DNA of 64,000 nt from Acheta domesticus (GCA_031308135.1 JAHLJT010009436.1:215942786-216006785); one strand, 5' to 3'. Counted from the first letter of the stretch, positions 33,816-46,430 are shown. Numbers and translations: made by a program. The notes: generated from the letters alone by a model not told the origin.

Positions 33816-34850
33816 TGCCGGTGAGATCTCTCAAAAGAAATAACGAAATTGAAAAAGGAATTGCTCTCAAACGAAAATCGTATGCATGTAACTGTTGGTG
33901 ATACGCGAGACATGGAAAAAGAAGAGCGATGGCGTTTCCATGTAACGGCGTAACTATGTACTAATTATGTTAGAAAGATGATGAATGATATGTCGTAACG
34001 AGATGGTATATGTATGAAGTTTATCTCAACATTAAAGATTGCTATTAGTCAAATATTGACCCTTTATTTGAAAAATAGTGATAACAGTAACCGCATATTG
34101 AAATATCGTTTCGATAAATCTGTGGTCACGGAGAAAAAGTTATTAAGGTTAAAATCTTAGTTTAAAGAAAAGGGTTAGATTACTGAGCCAACTCTTTTAC
34201 TACACTGAACGATATTTACCAACGCTTTTTTCTCATTAAGGAAGCAACATTTGAATTCGGTCGTTTTACTAAAATAAAATATATAGCTAACTTGTAGTTT
34301 CAGTACTGAATCCAATTGCGCAAAAAACTGACTTAAGAACTTTTACCCGTGATCACAGAAATGTATTACAGAAAACGAATTAAAATATAAAATGATTTTT
34401 TTCTAAATGTAATAACTTTGAGAATTAGTAATTTTTCAAATATAATAATTTGTCGAGGTGAACCTGGGTAGTTGTCCACGGATGAGTGAAGAAATTACTG
34501 CCAACACTAGAAATTTAATAGTAAGATAATATCTACAACATGTACTAGCTAGAGAGCGCAATTTGAAACATTTCCTCTCCATCATTCAAACAAGTGCATC
34601 GGAATAATGCAGAGCACACATTTGGGCGTTGAGGTTAATTCCCACATGAATAAAAATTCATTAGAAGAACTGGCATTTTGCAGTATTTTTCAGTTTGTGG
34701 TGCCGCCTACTTGTTTTGCTGGAAATAACATCAAATTGAAATCGAGAAATCAATGCCGATTATGAATTATTTACAGACTGAATTTCTCGTCTTCCAAACA
34801 CGTTTGATGTAGTTATCAATCTCTCCATCACTCACTCAATTACACCGAGC
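33816..34850. other. AT-rich spacer, nothing recognised
   Basis: AT-rich noncoding sequence; no gene or repeat noticed. Confidence 0.55.
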
Positions 34851-35330
34851 CAACAGTTACAATGACATCATTTCGGCTTTGAGATCCACTCTCTCTCCCA
34901 TGTGGCTGAAGAGCCGGTGTATCTTTCTTCTCCGCCCGGTATTCCACCCTCCGAAACTTCTTCCTTCTCGGCGTCTGTCGCTTTGTACCGCTAACAGAAG
35001 GAGCGCCCGCCTCCTCCTCCGCCCACTCTTCCTGCGTTTTGTGCTCGCGCCCGACAGATCTCGCAGGAGAGAAGAGGATCCTCCTGGATGCGAGGTGCCC
35101 CGCTGCCGCAGATCGCGACGCGACGCGACGCGACGGGGACATTTCATTCAATAAGAATATTTGTTCTGAGGCGGCGGCGCGGGCGGAAGGGGGAACATAA
35201 GTTAATTAAACTCGCGCAATCTGACAGACGGACGCGCACCGGAGACGGAGGAAAGGGGTGGCGGCGTTCAAGAAGTTGCACAGTGGTCGACGACGCTACT
35301 TTTGGCATGCGTCAAATTGTACGCACTTTT
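34851..35330. other. GC island with (GCGAC)n
   Basis: CpG-containing island with a short GCGAC pentanucleotide run (35115-35134). Opposing ORFs of 91-103 codons are unrecognised. Candidate regulatory island. Confidence 0.4.
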
Positions 35331-35700
35331 ACGAATTGTCAATAAAAAGAACGCTTTCCTCAGTTTATGTACTCATTTTCAATTTTAAATAGATTCATAT
35401 CTAGTTAAATTACAATTGGTAATATTTTCTAACAAACAGGTTTTATTGTTTTCCAGAAATACGACTTATTACGATGCTACAGTTGTTAGTAGAAATGCAT
35501 CACTTACGACGAATCCTTTACGCATTGTCCACTTAAGCCCTTAACACCAATATGATGATAGTAACGATAATAACAATATCATCAATAATAATAATACTAA
35601 TAATAATAATTATAGTAATGTGTTCAAAAGGTGAAGAAGAAAGAAAGAATGAAAGAGGCAAATACCAGGAAGAATAAGAAAGCAAAGAAAAATGGGAAAG
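35331..35700. other. AT-rich spacer with imperfect AAT repeat
   Basis: Imperfect AAT/ATC microsatellite at about 35575-35620, then a purine-rich stretch (35625-35700). Confidence 0.5.
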
Positions 35701-36090
35701 GTTGTACTATTTCAACCACGTGACCGTGGTTCTCCTCTGAGAGTAATTAGAAGCTCGTACGCTCATTTACAATTTCAGTTTCCACCACTGTGCAGCCGCG
35801 GCGGTGGCAGGGTAGGCGCCTTACAATTTACGAACCGCTCCTTCACTCCGCTTTCCCACCCCCGCAGCATCTCGCGCCTGCCGCTCCACCAGAAGGGGTG
35901 TGAAGGGGGAGAAGGGCGAGGGCAGGCGGGCTGCGACGTCTGAGAGAGAAGACGGTTTTCTTTTTAAACGGAGACACGACCAAGGAGGCGGCGGCCCCCC
36001 TCGTGTTAATGAGGGCTGATTTATCAAAACGCTGCAACATCTTAACCCTTCCGACTCTCACCCTCGTGAGGTATCTCCATACAGCATCTA
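35701..36090. other. GC island
   Basis: CpG-containing block (about 35790-36010); unrecognised short ORFs. Candidate regulatory. Confidence 0.35.
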
Positions 36091-36930
36091 CAGCCTCTAT
36101 TAATTAACTAAACTAATTAAAAGAGGAAAACTTAAAAGACTCGTAAAACGGAGCAACGCCAAAAAGGGAGACGAGGGGAAGACAAAAATATATACGTGCT
36201 TATAATTCTCTCCGGTGTCGGCGTTGAATGAATCTGGTGGCTGCAGGTGAGGGACACCTCGTGAACGACGAAAGAGGGGACGGAGACGTAAACGAGGGAG
36301 GCAGCGAAGGTGACGGCAGATACAAGCGTTTAACGGTGGCAACGTGGCAAAGGGAAGACGTTACGGATGGAATAGGCAAGGACAGTCAGGTGGGGAGGGC
36401 AGAGGAGGCGAAATTTAATGGAGACGTGGAGGAGAGGGGGAAAAATGGAGAGGACGTGCGGAAGGCCTGGGTGACAACGATTGTAGGACAGGCAGCAAAA
36501 CGGGAATGCCAGAAAAGGACAGCGGTCCGGCAGGGCTGAGGGGCGGGAGTTGGAGGTGGTAAGGTCAGGCGGGTGGTGAGTGGACAGAGGCAGCGGGGAG
36601 TCGAGTGAGCGAAGGGAGAAGCGGTAGGCGGGAACGGGGGTTTTGGGAAGACGGGGTGTTGGGAGAGGGGGGAGGCCTGCGAGAACAGCACGGACGAGGC
36701 GGCGTGCCTGCGGCGCCGGCGGTGTCGGCGGCCTTGCAATGGGGTGCCAGCACGCGTTTACGGTGCGTTTTACGACGCCAGTCCCCGCCCCGCCTCGTCG
36801 CTCCTCCCCCCAACCCCCGCGCGTACACCTGTCGAGCCACCGCGGCCCCGCCCCCGCCACGCCACTGCGTTCTTTTATTTTTCACTTTCACCGCCGAGAG
36901 GGCAGAGGTTTTATGGGAATAACCCCGGGC
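36091..36930. other. Purine-rich then CpG-rich island
   Basis: 36100-36680 is G/A-rich on the plus strand, which leaves long Pro/Ser/Leu-rich minus-strand frames open (176, 117 and 140 codons). 36680-36930 is CpG-rich. ATGAATCTGGTGGCTGCAG followed by GTGAGG (36228-36252) resembles a short exon with a donor, but the start context is weak and no other support exists. Confidence 0.4.
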
Positions 36931-37720
36931 GCGGAAGGGGAGATGCCGCATCTTTTTCTTGCAGGAAACGAGGGGGCGGAGGTACACAAAGGGCGCATCT
37001 CCTCAACTGGCTTAAAGATATTCGTAATAAAAGTAGCGTGCTGTATTGGGCAGGTACTCGAAAAAACACCCTTACATTCTATAGTATCACGATGTATAAA
37101 AGATAAGATATAGATAGTCTTAAGGAAATTGGAAAATGGAAAGATGTAACACATTCATCGAAATGCTGTATAAAATGAAACTACTACAAGAATAATGCGT
37201 TTACCCCCATGTGTGTTAAAGTGACAGTAAATGTCAAGAAATTTCCTTTATAGTCAGACATATCAATTATAAAGGGAATAAAAGAAATGAACATAGTAGT
37301 TATGTAGCACACGGTGTTCGTACTGGTCAACACACAACGAAAATATATTTAAAAAAAGAACTGAAAACATTTTTCACAAATGGCAATGTATTCAACAGTG
37401 TGTAAAATTATTCAAAGCTTAGAAATTTAATTCACAATTCTCCTTGAAGGCGTTTCTATTTTTCACACATATCTTTTTTCAGAAACAATATAGATCATAA
37501 CATAATTTTCATTAGATGTAACGAAATACCCTATCCTGATATAATTCATGAAGAATTTTGACTGCGGTGACCCTTGCAAAAAAATAATAAAAATTAACTT
37601 CCCACGAAATGTGTATAAAAATAAACATCTGTAAATATCTGGTTAATTTTACGAATGTTAATACCACAAGTAAGAACTTATAAGAAAAGTACTGCGTTGT
37701 TTATGTGATCCAACAGACTA
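36931..37720. other. AT-rich spacer, nothing recognised
   Basis: AT-rich noncoding sequence. Confidence 0.55.
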
Positions 37721-38760
37721 GTCAAATATTAAGTGAAGGGACGAGAGAGAAACGGTCATTCTCGATACACCCCCCAGTGGCTCTCAAGTTGCGCAGGCAA
37801 CCACGCGCGCCGCAGATCTGCAGCTGAGCAGGGCCACCGCTCTCCCGCTTTCCCAACTCCGCACGCCCACCGCCCCGCCGCCCCCCCCCCGCGCTCCGCG
37901 GCGTCTTCCGAGAGGCTGCCTCGGCGCGGAAAGGGCGCCGGCGACGGTGCTGCGCTCCCGTGGGGGCTATGAGGACTCGAGAGTCGCGACGCCGCCGCCG
38001 CCGCCGTCGCCTTCGTAAGCGAGGGAGCGGACTGTTTCCGCCCTGGTTCCTCCTTTCACCTTTCCGACATGGCAAGCGCCGGCGCGGCGTCGGCGTCGGC
38101 ACTCGTGGCGCCATCGGCGGCGGAAGGTGTGGAGGGCGCAGTACCAGCGCGGCAGTTACACCAGTAGGGGGGGGGGGCACCGGCAGCAGCGACGACAGTG
38201 GCGGCAGTGGCGACACTGACGACAGTTTTGGCAGCGGACAAGTCGGAGAAGGCGTGGGCGGTGATGGCGAAGACGGAGTCGGAGGCGGTGGCCGGGGTGG
38301 AGACGTAGATGGCGGTGGCGATGACTTTGGAGATGGGGATGGGGTTGGAGATCGCGATGGCAATAGCGATGGGCATGGTAATGACGATGAGGATGGGGAT
38401 GGCGATGGGGACAGGGGTGGTGATGTCGGTGGGGATGGGATGGGGATGCCCGGGTGGGGAAGAATGTGGTTGTGGTTAGTTGGCGGTGGCAGCGGAGGTG
38501 GTGTGGTCGCGATGGCAGTGGAACGATGCGATTGTGGTGGTGGTGATTTGGCGTCAGATGCTGAGTCACAGCGACGCTGTCTGTCTGCTTCCTGCACGTA
38601 CATCGGTGTTGCCTCCGTCAACTCACCGGTATTTCCGTCAGTTGGGAAATGTCATTGCTCGTACAACAGCAGACAGAGCTACCTTCACCGATCAGATACC
38701 CAAGACCAATATTACCTTTTCCTACTTTCTGGGATGTTTCTTATACTTTAACAATCTTAT
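37721..38760. repeat. GC island with degenerate GGN/GATGGN repeat
   Basis: A CpG-rich left part (37780-38160) is followed by a degenerate triplet/hexanucleotide repeat on the plus strand (about 38166-38560) made of GGC, GGT, GAC and GAT units, with a local GATGGN hexamer period (38300-38450). Frames stay open on both strands: 263 codons plus (Gly/Asp-rich) and 299 codons minus (Pro/Ser-rich). These are low-complexity products with no recognisable domain. Confidence 0.6.
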
Positions 38761-38780
38761 TTTCGTTCTCACATGTGCTG

Positions 38781-38846
38781 AAATTAGTCACTATAAGTCA
38801 CTGTTAGTCACAATTAGTCACTATTAGTCACAAAATTAGTCACTGT
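38781..38846. repeat. 10-bp-phased TTAGTCA array
   Basis: Five consecutive 10-mers ending in AGTCA start at 38781, 38791, 38801, 38811 and 38821, followed by a sixth copy after a 2-bp slip. The consensus unit is CNATTAGTCA. TTAGTCA is one mismatch from the AP-1 site TGAGTCA. The period is close to one helical turn, so any factor bound at each copy would lie on the same DNA face. Either a microsatellite or a homotypic binding-site cluster. Confidence 0.85.
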
Positions 38847-39200
38847 CATCCGAAGGCAGAACGTATAATTCACCAATTTCCATTAAATTTCTCCAATTAC
38901 CGATTAATATTCTTCCATTGAAAGTATTGTTAAAGCCTGTATTAACTGAATTATCTCAAACACCACTCACTCATTTAACCTGGAATACTGGGCGTGCTAT
39001 TCCAAATGTTTTAGAATGGAAAAAGTCTTATCAATTTTGATACAGGAAAACAAAGCCACAAAAAAATTCACACATCCTACAAAGGAACGGTTTGCCTAGA
39101 AGAGTAGCATACGCAATGCGCAGAGACCTCGCTCCTTTCTACACATTTTTAATCAATTTACCACGAAGATTGCAAACTGGTTGATCAAAACTTTTCCTAA
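38847..39200. other. AT-rich spacer, nothing recognised
   Basis: AT-rich noncoding sequence. Confidence 0.5.
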
Positions 39201-40000
39201 ACAAAGAAGATCATGTGTGTTTCGGCGGCACGTGAAGCACTAATTCCGTCCTTCTTTGCCAAGGAAAAAAGCACACGCAAACGCATTCCCCCAAAACAAA
39301 TAGCGACCCTGAGCACGCAGCCGCACAGCCCGGCGCGGACGACGAGCGCGGCAGAAGTCTTTCCCGGAGAGTTTCGTTTCGGCAGAGAACGAGAAAACAC
39401 CGCGGGAGGGCGGGCGGCGCGGTGCTGTGCGGCGCGGGAGGCGCGGCGCGGTGTGGCCGGGCGAGGGCGGCTGACCCCTGGGGACGGGGAGGGAATTGAT
39501 GGCCCCCTCTGGGGGCGGAGCAGACGCCGATAAATCGGCTTACCGCCGCCGCCACCGCCCCCCCCCGCCGCCGCCGCCGCCGCCGCCCGCGCCCGGCCGC
39601 AAACCGCGGTGTTTGTTTTCGGAGGCCGCTCAGAAGGGGCGTCGTCCGCTCTGGACACTGGTAATGGCAGCTAGGAGGCGCCCGGCTGGCAGCGGTGGCG
39701 CTGGCGGCGGAAGCGACGGTGACGGGGGCAGTCGAGGCGGAGGCAACGACGACGGTGGCGGAGGCGATGGTAGTGACGATGGTGGTAATGGTGGTAGTGG
39801 AGGAGATTATTGAGATGGAGTCAGCAAGGGTGGCGGTAGTACGCTGGTGAGGATCGAAGCGGTGGAGATTGCAGTGATGGCTGTGGTGGTATGGCGATGG
39901 CGGGGCTAGGTGGAGATTACAGCGGTGGCGGTGAAAGTGGCTGTGGCGGTAGAATCTATGGCGTGCTGGTGATGGGGATAGGAAGTTGTGTGAAGTTGGT
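39201..40000. other. CpG island with (CCG)n and degenerate GGN tract
   Basis: CpG-rich island. A C-rich/CCG run (39543-39590) precedes a degenerate GGN/GAN repeat (39665-39970) like the one near 38.2 kb. ORFs starting at 39496 or running leftwards to 39197 are low-complexity (Pro, Gly, Ser, Asp). Candidate promoter or enhancer. Confidence 0.5.
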
Positions 40001-40670
40001 GGGGTGAATTTTGAAAATTATACGTATTTTCAGAATTCTAAGTACAATGAGTTCTAGAGTTTTCGAAAAAATTCGAAATAAGTTCTGTAAAAATTCAATA
40101 ATTTTCACAAACATAAATTCCAAAGCTACGGGCAAAAATCGGAAAAACCGAACTATGAAACGAGTGCTGCATGGCAGTTAGAGTTCTAGAGTTCAGATAT
40201 CATTTATAAAAAACAACAAAAAAGAAGTAATTTAAAATATTTTTCTTCCAATTAGTAGTAACACATTCTAACAAGCATCAGTATTTATAAAGCCAAAACA
40301 AAAGTTCTCAATAGCGAACAAAGTGCAAAGTGTTTGGACAAAACTTCCAATACTCATTAATCATACGACGTAAACAGAGGACATACTCGTACTACACAAT
40401 CAAGGGTTAGTTTTTTGTAAATAAAAATTTTAACAACAGAAAGATATTTTTAAAATTCTGTCAGTCTCTGGGTCGCTAAGAAAGTTCGAATACATTTTTC
40501 TCATCCTACAACAAACACGGCAATTATTCAATTCAATACTGTTCATTTTTTGCTTTTGGACATTAGAAAGAGCACAATATTAAAATTTTATTTAAGTTTT
40601 ACCAGAGTTCGAGGTCAGAAGCCTTTTTTTTTTCTTTTTGAGTCAGGTACGTTCGAGAATGAGAGTGAGA
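40001..40670. other. AT-rich spacer, nothing recognised
   Basis: AT-rich noncoding sequence with a T-run near 40626. Confidence 0.5.
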
Positions 40671-41380
40671 ATGACGCGCCAACGCAGCAGGCGCATGCGC
40701 CTCTGTTCCCAGCAAGTATTGTGTGCGTTTTGACGCTATTTGCAGCCGGATGGGGTGTCTACGAGCAGAGATGTAGAATTTTACAATGTTTAAGAAAACT
40801 GTGTTGCCCACCGACTGGGTTATGATCTGAAATTCGATGCCAGAAATTCGGAAGCCGCAGCAATTCACTGTCAGAGTTGTGAAGTTTACTGTGATAATGT
40901 TATAAGAGACAGTCAAGTTCGAAAGTGCCTGAGAATGTTCAAGAACGATTAATGTGCTTGATGAGCTCTCCGACCTTCTCTGATTTCTAAAGATTTGGTT
41001 CGTGGTGTGACCAACGAAATTCTACAGGACCGACGGTTCACGATTCCAAAGTTAGCAATTGATTTGCCACAGATTTGAACGTCAGTGTGTACAGCATTGT
41101 TCCTGAGAAATTGAATATTATCGAAAATTGTGTGGCGGCACGGAGTCAGCAGTGGCGGATGCCGGGACCTCTGGCGGTGATGGCGATCGGGAAGACGGCG
41201 TTGTGGAGCACATGTGGGTGGGGGCGGCAGTGGAGGGATGGGGGTGCTGTAATAAGAGGGCGGAACGTTTTGAGTGATACGACAGTAAGGTTCATCGCAG
41301 CGTTCCCGAAAAGTTTTGATACTGAGATTAGTGTGGTCTTGGTGATAATTCAATATGCATGATGTCTCACGGATGAATTA
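40671..41380. other. Balanced single-copy stretch, content unclear
   Basis: More balanced than its neighbours, with a small GC patch at 41135-41260 and opposing ORFs of 91-134 codons that I do not recognise. Confidence 0.35.
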
Positions 41381-42240
41381 ATCCCGTAGGTGCTCGGTGA
41401 GTTTCCTATTCATGAGTAGTTAGCTGTATTGTAATTAGAAATTAAGTTTAATTGTAAGTCTGACAGCATATGATGTAGTATTTTAAATACCGAACTACGT
41501 ACATTCATTCAAGAATAAATATGTATTTAAAAAAATGCATGATGTCGATTTTTGAATGTAGGGAAAATAGTTCCTGAGAGAATAATGAATGTGAAAAAAT
41601 ATGCTTCTTCGGCTAGAAAGTTTTTCTTTAGAATATAGTGTCTGTTAGAAGAATGCACTATTTACTGCATTATACTGTCGCATGCAAGAGCACACCATCA
41701 TCATGAGTTACGTAAATAGAAGTGGTCGAAATGAGTCAGTAGTCCAAAAAGATGTGAAAGGTTGGGCAGAATTATTGATATTCAGATTTAGTGTCAGGAT
41801 AGGATTAAAACTGAGTACTAATCCTGGAGATATGTATGTAATTCTACCATAATAAAGAGTATCGTTGGTGTTGAATTAGTTTGTAGAATGTTCTGTTTTT
41901 TTTTTTTCAAAGATGGTGATTGAAATGAGTGAATGAGTGAAGCGTGAAACAAAATTGGGATAATCTTCAAGACAAATACAAGGAGGAGTGATCAAATTCC
42001 TCCTGCAACTTATCAACAATTTTTAAGCAGAAGTAGATGAAATTAAATACAATATATTCTTGATATTTTTATGATCGAAAAATCCATAATAGTGAAAAAG
42101 GTAATACGGTTAACCATTATTACAAAACTATCCTAAAAGCGAAATGACCTAAACGAGTATCCTAAAAACATATTTGATAAAATAGATCTCATTACAAAAT
42201 AATTATAAGAAATCAAACATGTGAATATTACTGGATCGCG
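41381..42240. other. AT-rich spacer, nothing recognised
   Basis: AT-rich noncoding sequence with a T11 run near 41898. Confidence 0.5.
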
Positions 42241-42560
42241 ATGTTCAAGATCTGACATTATTACAAAAGAAATGACGAACAGAGCGCGCTCTAGGCGACA
42301 CCCCGGATCTTCTTCCCCTGCAGTCAGTCGCCGGTCGTCAGGGGACTCAATTCAATAAAGGCTCCCCTGTCCATCTAATTGCGCTAACCTCCCGCGCGAC
42401 GTCGGAGGCGGGGTCCGCACAGGGAGGCAGGAACACGGCCTTCGTTAGAGGAGAGCCACGTCTCTCCGGAATGTCGTCATAAGTTTAGTGCGATCGATTT
42501 CTAGCTCTCGTTCACCAGCTCATATCGTTTCAACAAGGGATCTTCGTCGTTAAGTAAAAT
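42241..42560. promoter_or_regulatory. Candidate regulatory block
   Basis: Single-copy CpG-containing block with ATTGCGCTAACC near 42378 and AATAAAGGCTCCCC near 42353, between AT-rich spacers. No ORF. The regulatory reading is inferred from composition only. Confidence 0.3.
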
Positions 42561-43520
42561 CTGACGACTTGCTTTCAACCATATTAAAAGTTCAATTACA
42601 ACAAAATTTCAAATGGCAATACAATGTTAAGCTTTAAATTTTCTTAAGAGAACCAAATAATAATTTTGAGATGAAAATACCCTACACGAACGAAAAAAGT
42701 AATAACATTTTTAAGGAAAAGAAAAACTTTTAAATTTGTATTTTCTATCTTTGGTGACCCATTATCTGACAGTTCTACACACTTATTACGTAAGAAATAT
42801 AAACAGACGTAAGATTAGTATACTATAGAAAAAAGTTCCTACAATATATGCGATATAGTATAGAAATATTACACATTTTTTGAAAACTAATCATTTATAT
42901 GATTAGTGACATTTTCATTCCTTAGGAACTTGATTTAATTTATATGCCCTCCTACTTTGAAAAAGATAATTTTAATTTCCACCATGGATATCCATTTACT
43001 GGTCTAGATTAAGAGGGCAGAAAAACATGTAAGTCATTTACATCTGACAAAATTCTAAATGCAACAGTGAACTACAAAATACAATGCAATCTTATATATT
43101 ATTTCTCAAAGGGCTGTCTGGTCTTTTCAATAAATTGGGCGACATACGAAACCAATCTGTATAAAGAAGCAATGGATTGAAAAATCGTGTTTCGTTTCAC
43201 CTGCACATGGGACATTCGTATTGAAAAAGGGCGTTAAAAATACCTAAATATTAAAAAAAGTAGTAATTCGGGATCTGTAATATCTGATTGCCGCGCGATC
43301 TATCGGAAGAAAATTACACTCGGACGGTGCGGGAAATGCAATCTCAAGCATTTTTGTTTGTTTCAATTGAGTGTAGGTTGTGTAAGCACGTGAACGTGAT
43401 TTTCTACATTGAATAGAAATCTTGAAATTGAGAGGTTAGTGATCTTAGTGAGGTTAGGTCGTTTATAATGCTGGAATACAAAAAAAGAATTTAAGCAGAA
43501 AACAGTTTGGTTATTTGATT
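42561..43520. other. AT-rich spacer, nothing recognised
   Basis: AT-rich noncoding sequence. Confidence 0.5.
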
Positions 43521-43546
43521 AACCGTGCGATTTAATCGCACGGGTT
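43521..43546. repeat. Near-perfect 26-bp palindrome
   Basis: CCGTGCGATT-T-AATCGCACGG is perfectly symmetric, 10-bp arms around one base, extended by AA/TT with a single bulge. It lies just before a CpG-containing single-copy block. Its CpG-bearing arms are unusual in the AT-rich surroundings. Confidence 0.85.
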
Positions 43547-43549
43547 CTC

Positions 43550-43920
43550 ACTAGTTGTTACTATTTAGTAAAACGTCCTCATGATAACGAAGGCAACGGC
43601 TTGAGAAAGCGGAGTAACCGTGCGGGGACATGGCCCTGTCGGCCCGAAGCTCGTAGGCGGCGTCACTGTTCGATCCAGGCTCCGCCGCGGCGCAATCAAA
43701 ATGTTGGCAGTGGAATGCGGACGGATTGTTTCCGCTGTTTGAACTCATTGCGTTCCATACATTCACTTTTCCGACAGGAAGCTCTGCTAACGCGATGCCG
43801 TGTTTAATGATCCGTATTGCGTTTCGGCGCAATTACGCAGTTTTCGCAGGCGCGGGGGCAGACCAAGCCCGAATCGAATATATGCGTCGCTCTGCTTGCT
43901 GCTCTTGGAGTTAGGCTGGG
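43550..43920. promoter_or_regulatory. Candidate regulatory block
   Basis: Single-copy, CpG-containing block with ATTGCG-N6-CGCAAT at 43816-43833 (C/EBP-like inverted half sites), GTTTAATGATCC near 43802, and AATTACGCAG near 43831. A 93-codon minus-strand ORF (43551-43832) overlaps but is unrecognised. Inference from motif density and composition. Confidence 0.35.
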
Positions 43921-44640
43921 GAAATGATGAAGACGGAGAAAAAAGAAGAAACGGAAGAAATAAATGAAAAAAGACCAATTATAGAAAAGGCGAAAATGAA
44001 GGAGGCAGAGATGTAGAAAAAGAGATCGGACAGTATAAAAAAAATTAAATTTGACCTGAAAAATTTAGTAAGAAAAGAAATTTAGGAAAAAAGCACGTAA
44101 TAGACTCAGAACTTTAGCAGTGATTATAAAGACACATAAAAATAGAAAGAACATTCACGAGAACTTGGGAGGCAGAAAAATAAGAAAGGTGGCCAACTAC
44201 AATCACGAAATATAGTATTACTGTTTGACACATACAGTGTAGTACGTTCATTGATATTGAGGGGACAAAGGGGTGGCTAAGGGGAGGCGAGAGAGGGTGG
44301 AATAAGGGAAGGAAGTTGGGAATGTCTCAACTTGCGAATACCTAAACAACGGGTGGAACGATGCATTTACAGCTTGGTGGTTCTTCTATAGACGCACTCT
44401 CCTTTGGCCTAAGTTGATCATTATTTTATAAAATTGCTCTAAGGGAAGGCATCAGCGACGTTGATTTGAGTAAGGGAGCGTTGCGTTGGGATGAGGAACG
44501 GAGATCCAACGTCTGTAATCGCCACTTCCACCTCTGTCTGGCATCACTGCAACCAATACTGTCGCTTTGACTAGAACCACGCTCCAGCACTTCAAGCTCC
44601 TGGGGTGTATCCTCCACTGCCATCGCCACTGTGATGTCAT
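43921..44640. other. Purine-rich then mixed spacer
   Basis: 43920-44200 is A/G-rich; the rest is balanced and unrecognised. Confidence 0.45.
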
Positions 44641-45560
44641 GTCGTTCCATTGCTCTCACTCCGTTCCAACGGGAAGCTCCCGTCACCCTCACACGCCACC
44701 ACTTTTCCGGCCACCCTTACACGCCATCGCTCCACCTTCCACAAGCGCCTCACCGATGCAACTTTCCCGCCAGCGCCACACACACATTCCCACCGTCAGC
44801 AACACTTCCGTTCCCGCCTGGGCCATTGCCACGCCATCGGCCCGCCCCTTGGCGAGGGGAGGTCCAGTGGGCGGGCGCGGGGGAGCGGCATTTTTTTCGT
44901 CGCGTTTTAGCGCGCCACTCGCTAAAAGCCCCGCCGGTCGCGCCGCGTCTTAATGGCGCCGTAATGCACCAATAGCAGCGCGGTAATTACATCAGCGCCC
45001 CTGGCGGCAGGGAGGGCGACTCGCGGGGGCGGGGCGGGGCGGGGCGGGTACGGGATGAGGACGGGGCGAGACGAGGAGCAGGGATCGTTTTATTCCCGTG
45101 GCTCTCCTAAGGTCCTCGACACCCTCACGCGGACGCGATCCTCTGGGCGGCCCTCTAGCTACGCGCCCCCTCGTCCTCGCTCTCGCCCCCGCCCTCTTCG
45201 CCGCCCCCAGTTCCTGCGCCTCTCGCCGATCCTCACCACTCCGCCGCTGCGGAACAGTGAGGTTGTCAGTCGCTGTGATGCGGCACTCGCTTGCTGGAAA
45301 CCGCCGCGGTGGCGGGTGGCGGCGGCGGCGGCGGCTGCGGTGGTGGATGCAGGCAAACGAGCTTTCACGATAATGGCGAAGCCGTTCTCGCCGTCCTCCC
45401 CCCCCGTCCCTTGCACCCTCCGCGCTCTCTGTTTTCTCACACCCCCATCAGTTTCCGGTTTCGCGCAACCGGTTGAAATAACGCGCTAACGCCCCACAAA
45501 GGGAAATAAACGAAATAAGGGCGTTATTGGTTTACGATTTCCTCCCAAGTTATCCTATCG
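44641..45560. promoter_or_regulatory. CpG island with Grainyhead-type site
   Basis: CpG-rich island with a GGGGC run (about 45025-45050) and a GGC run (45319-45336). GCGGTAATTACATC near 44979 is a homeodomain-like site. At the right edge is a perfect AACCGGTT (45467-45474), the Grainyhead consensus, with a second CCGGTTT half site at 45455-45461. TTAACGCGC-type and GTTATTGG motifs follow. ORFs of 85-144 codons on both strands follow composition. Confidence 0.4.
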
Positions 45561-46430
45561 CAACAAATCGAGATATCGAATACGAGCGCAGCGTGCACTT
45601 GATAGCGCTTAGTATAGTGGTGAAGTCAAATGTGGGTTTTAAAAATTCGAGCACACCCTCGGCTTTTACACGGTTTTGGAAAGGGGAATAACAGTCATTT
45701 ATAGGGTAAACATTGCTGGGTTTTGAGCACTCATATCTGATGGGCAACTCATTGTAGCTGACCCACGTGGATTCAGAGATACGAGAATTTGTTTTTCATC
45801 AAGATTACTTTTTCATGTTAATATCATAGGTTATAACAATAAAAAGTTAAATTATCTTTGTATTATAAACTATTTTTGAAATAACAAAATAGTGATATAG
45901 AACGATATGGTACTTTTCTGTAGTATTATTTAGTGCCTGGTCAAAATTTTTAAATTTTAAATGGAACTTTTTAAGCAAAAAAGAAACATAAAGCATAAAT
46001 ATTATATTAGATTATTCCAATGCATACTCTGGTGGAAGTACTGCTGTGGATCGAGACAGGGAATAATCATCATTTTTCACCTTTCTTGCTGTCTCATCAC
46101 ACTAGCCTAATACCTTTTTAGTCTCCCTTCAGTTCACAAACGCTTTATCCTCACGAAAGCCTTCAACTGAGAGTAAAGTAATGTGTGGAAGTATTCGAAG
46201 TTCAATAAAATATTAACAGAGTATAATTCTCCCATTTATATCACATATAGTTTTTAACTGCTTATTGACGTTAAAAATAAAAAATAAAACATTTATTTCC
46301 TGGATACAGCTCGTTCACTTCTGTACATCTGGCACCCTATTATTCCCGCTTCTCCCGACTTCGATTCTCATTTCTAAGTAATAACCAAATAGCTACCCAA
46401 ACTCTACGAAACCTTTGTATCTATCAAACC
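45561..46430. other. AT-rich spacer, nothing recognised
   Basis: AT-rich noncoding sequence. Confidence 0.5.

Noticed and set aside
36228..36252. Short ATG-to-donor exon candidate
   Set aside because: Weak start context, purine-rich surroundings and no promoter-like features; used as an example of chance ATG-donor pairs.
37722..38751. 299-codon minus-strand and 263-codon plus-strand ORFs
   Set aside because: Pro/Ser-rich and Gly/Asp-rich products of a GGN/GATGGN repeat, overlapping on opposite strands; no recognisable domain.
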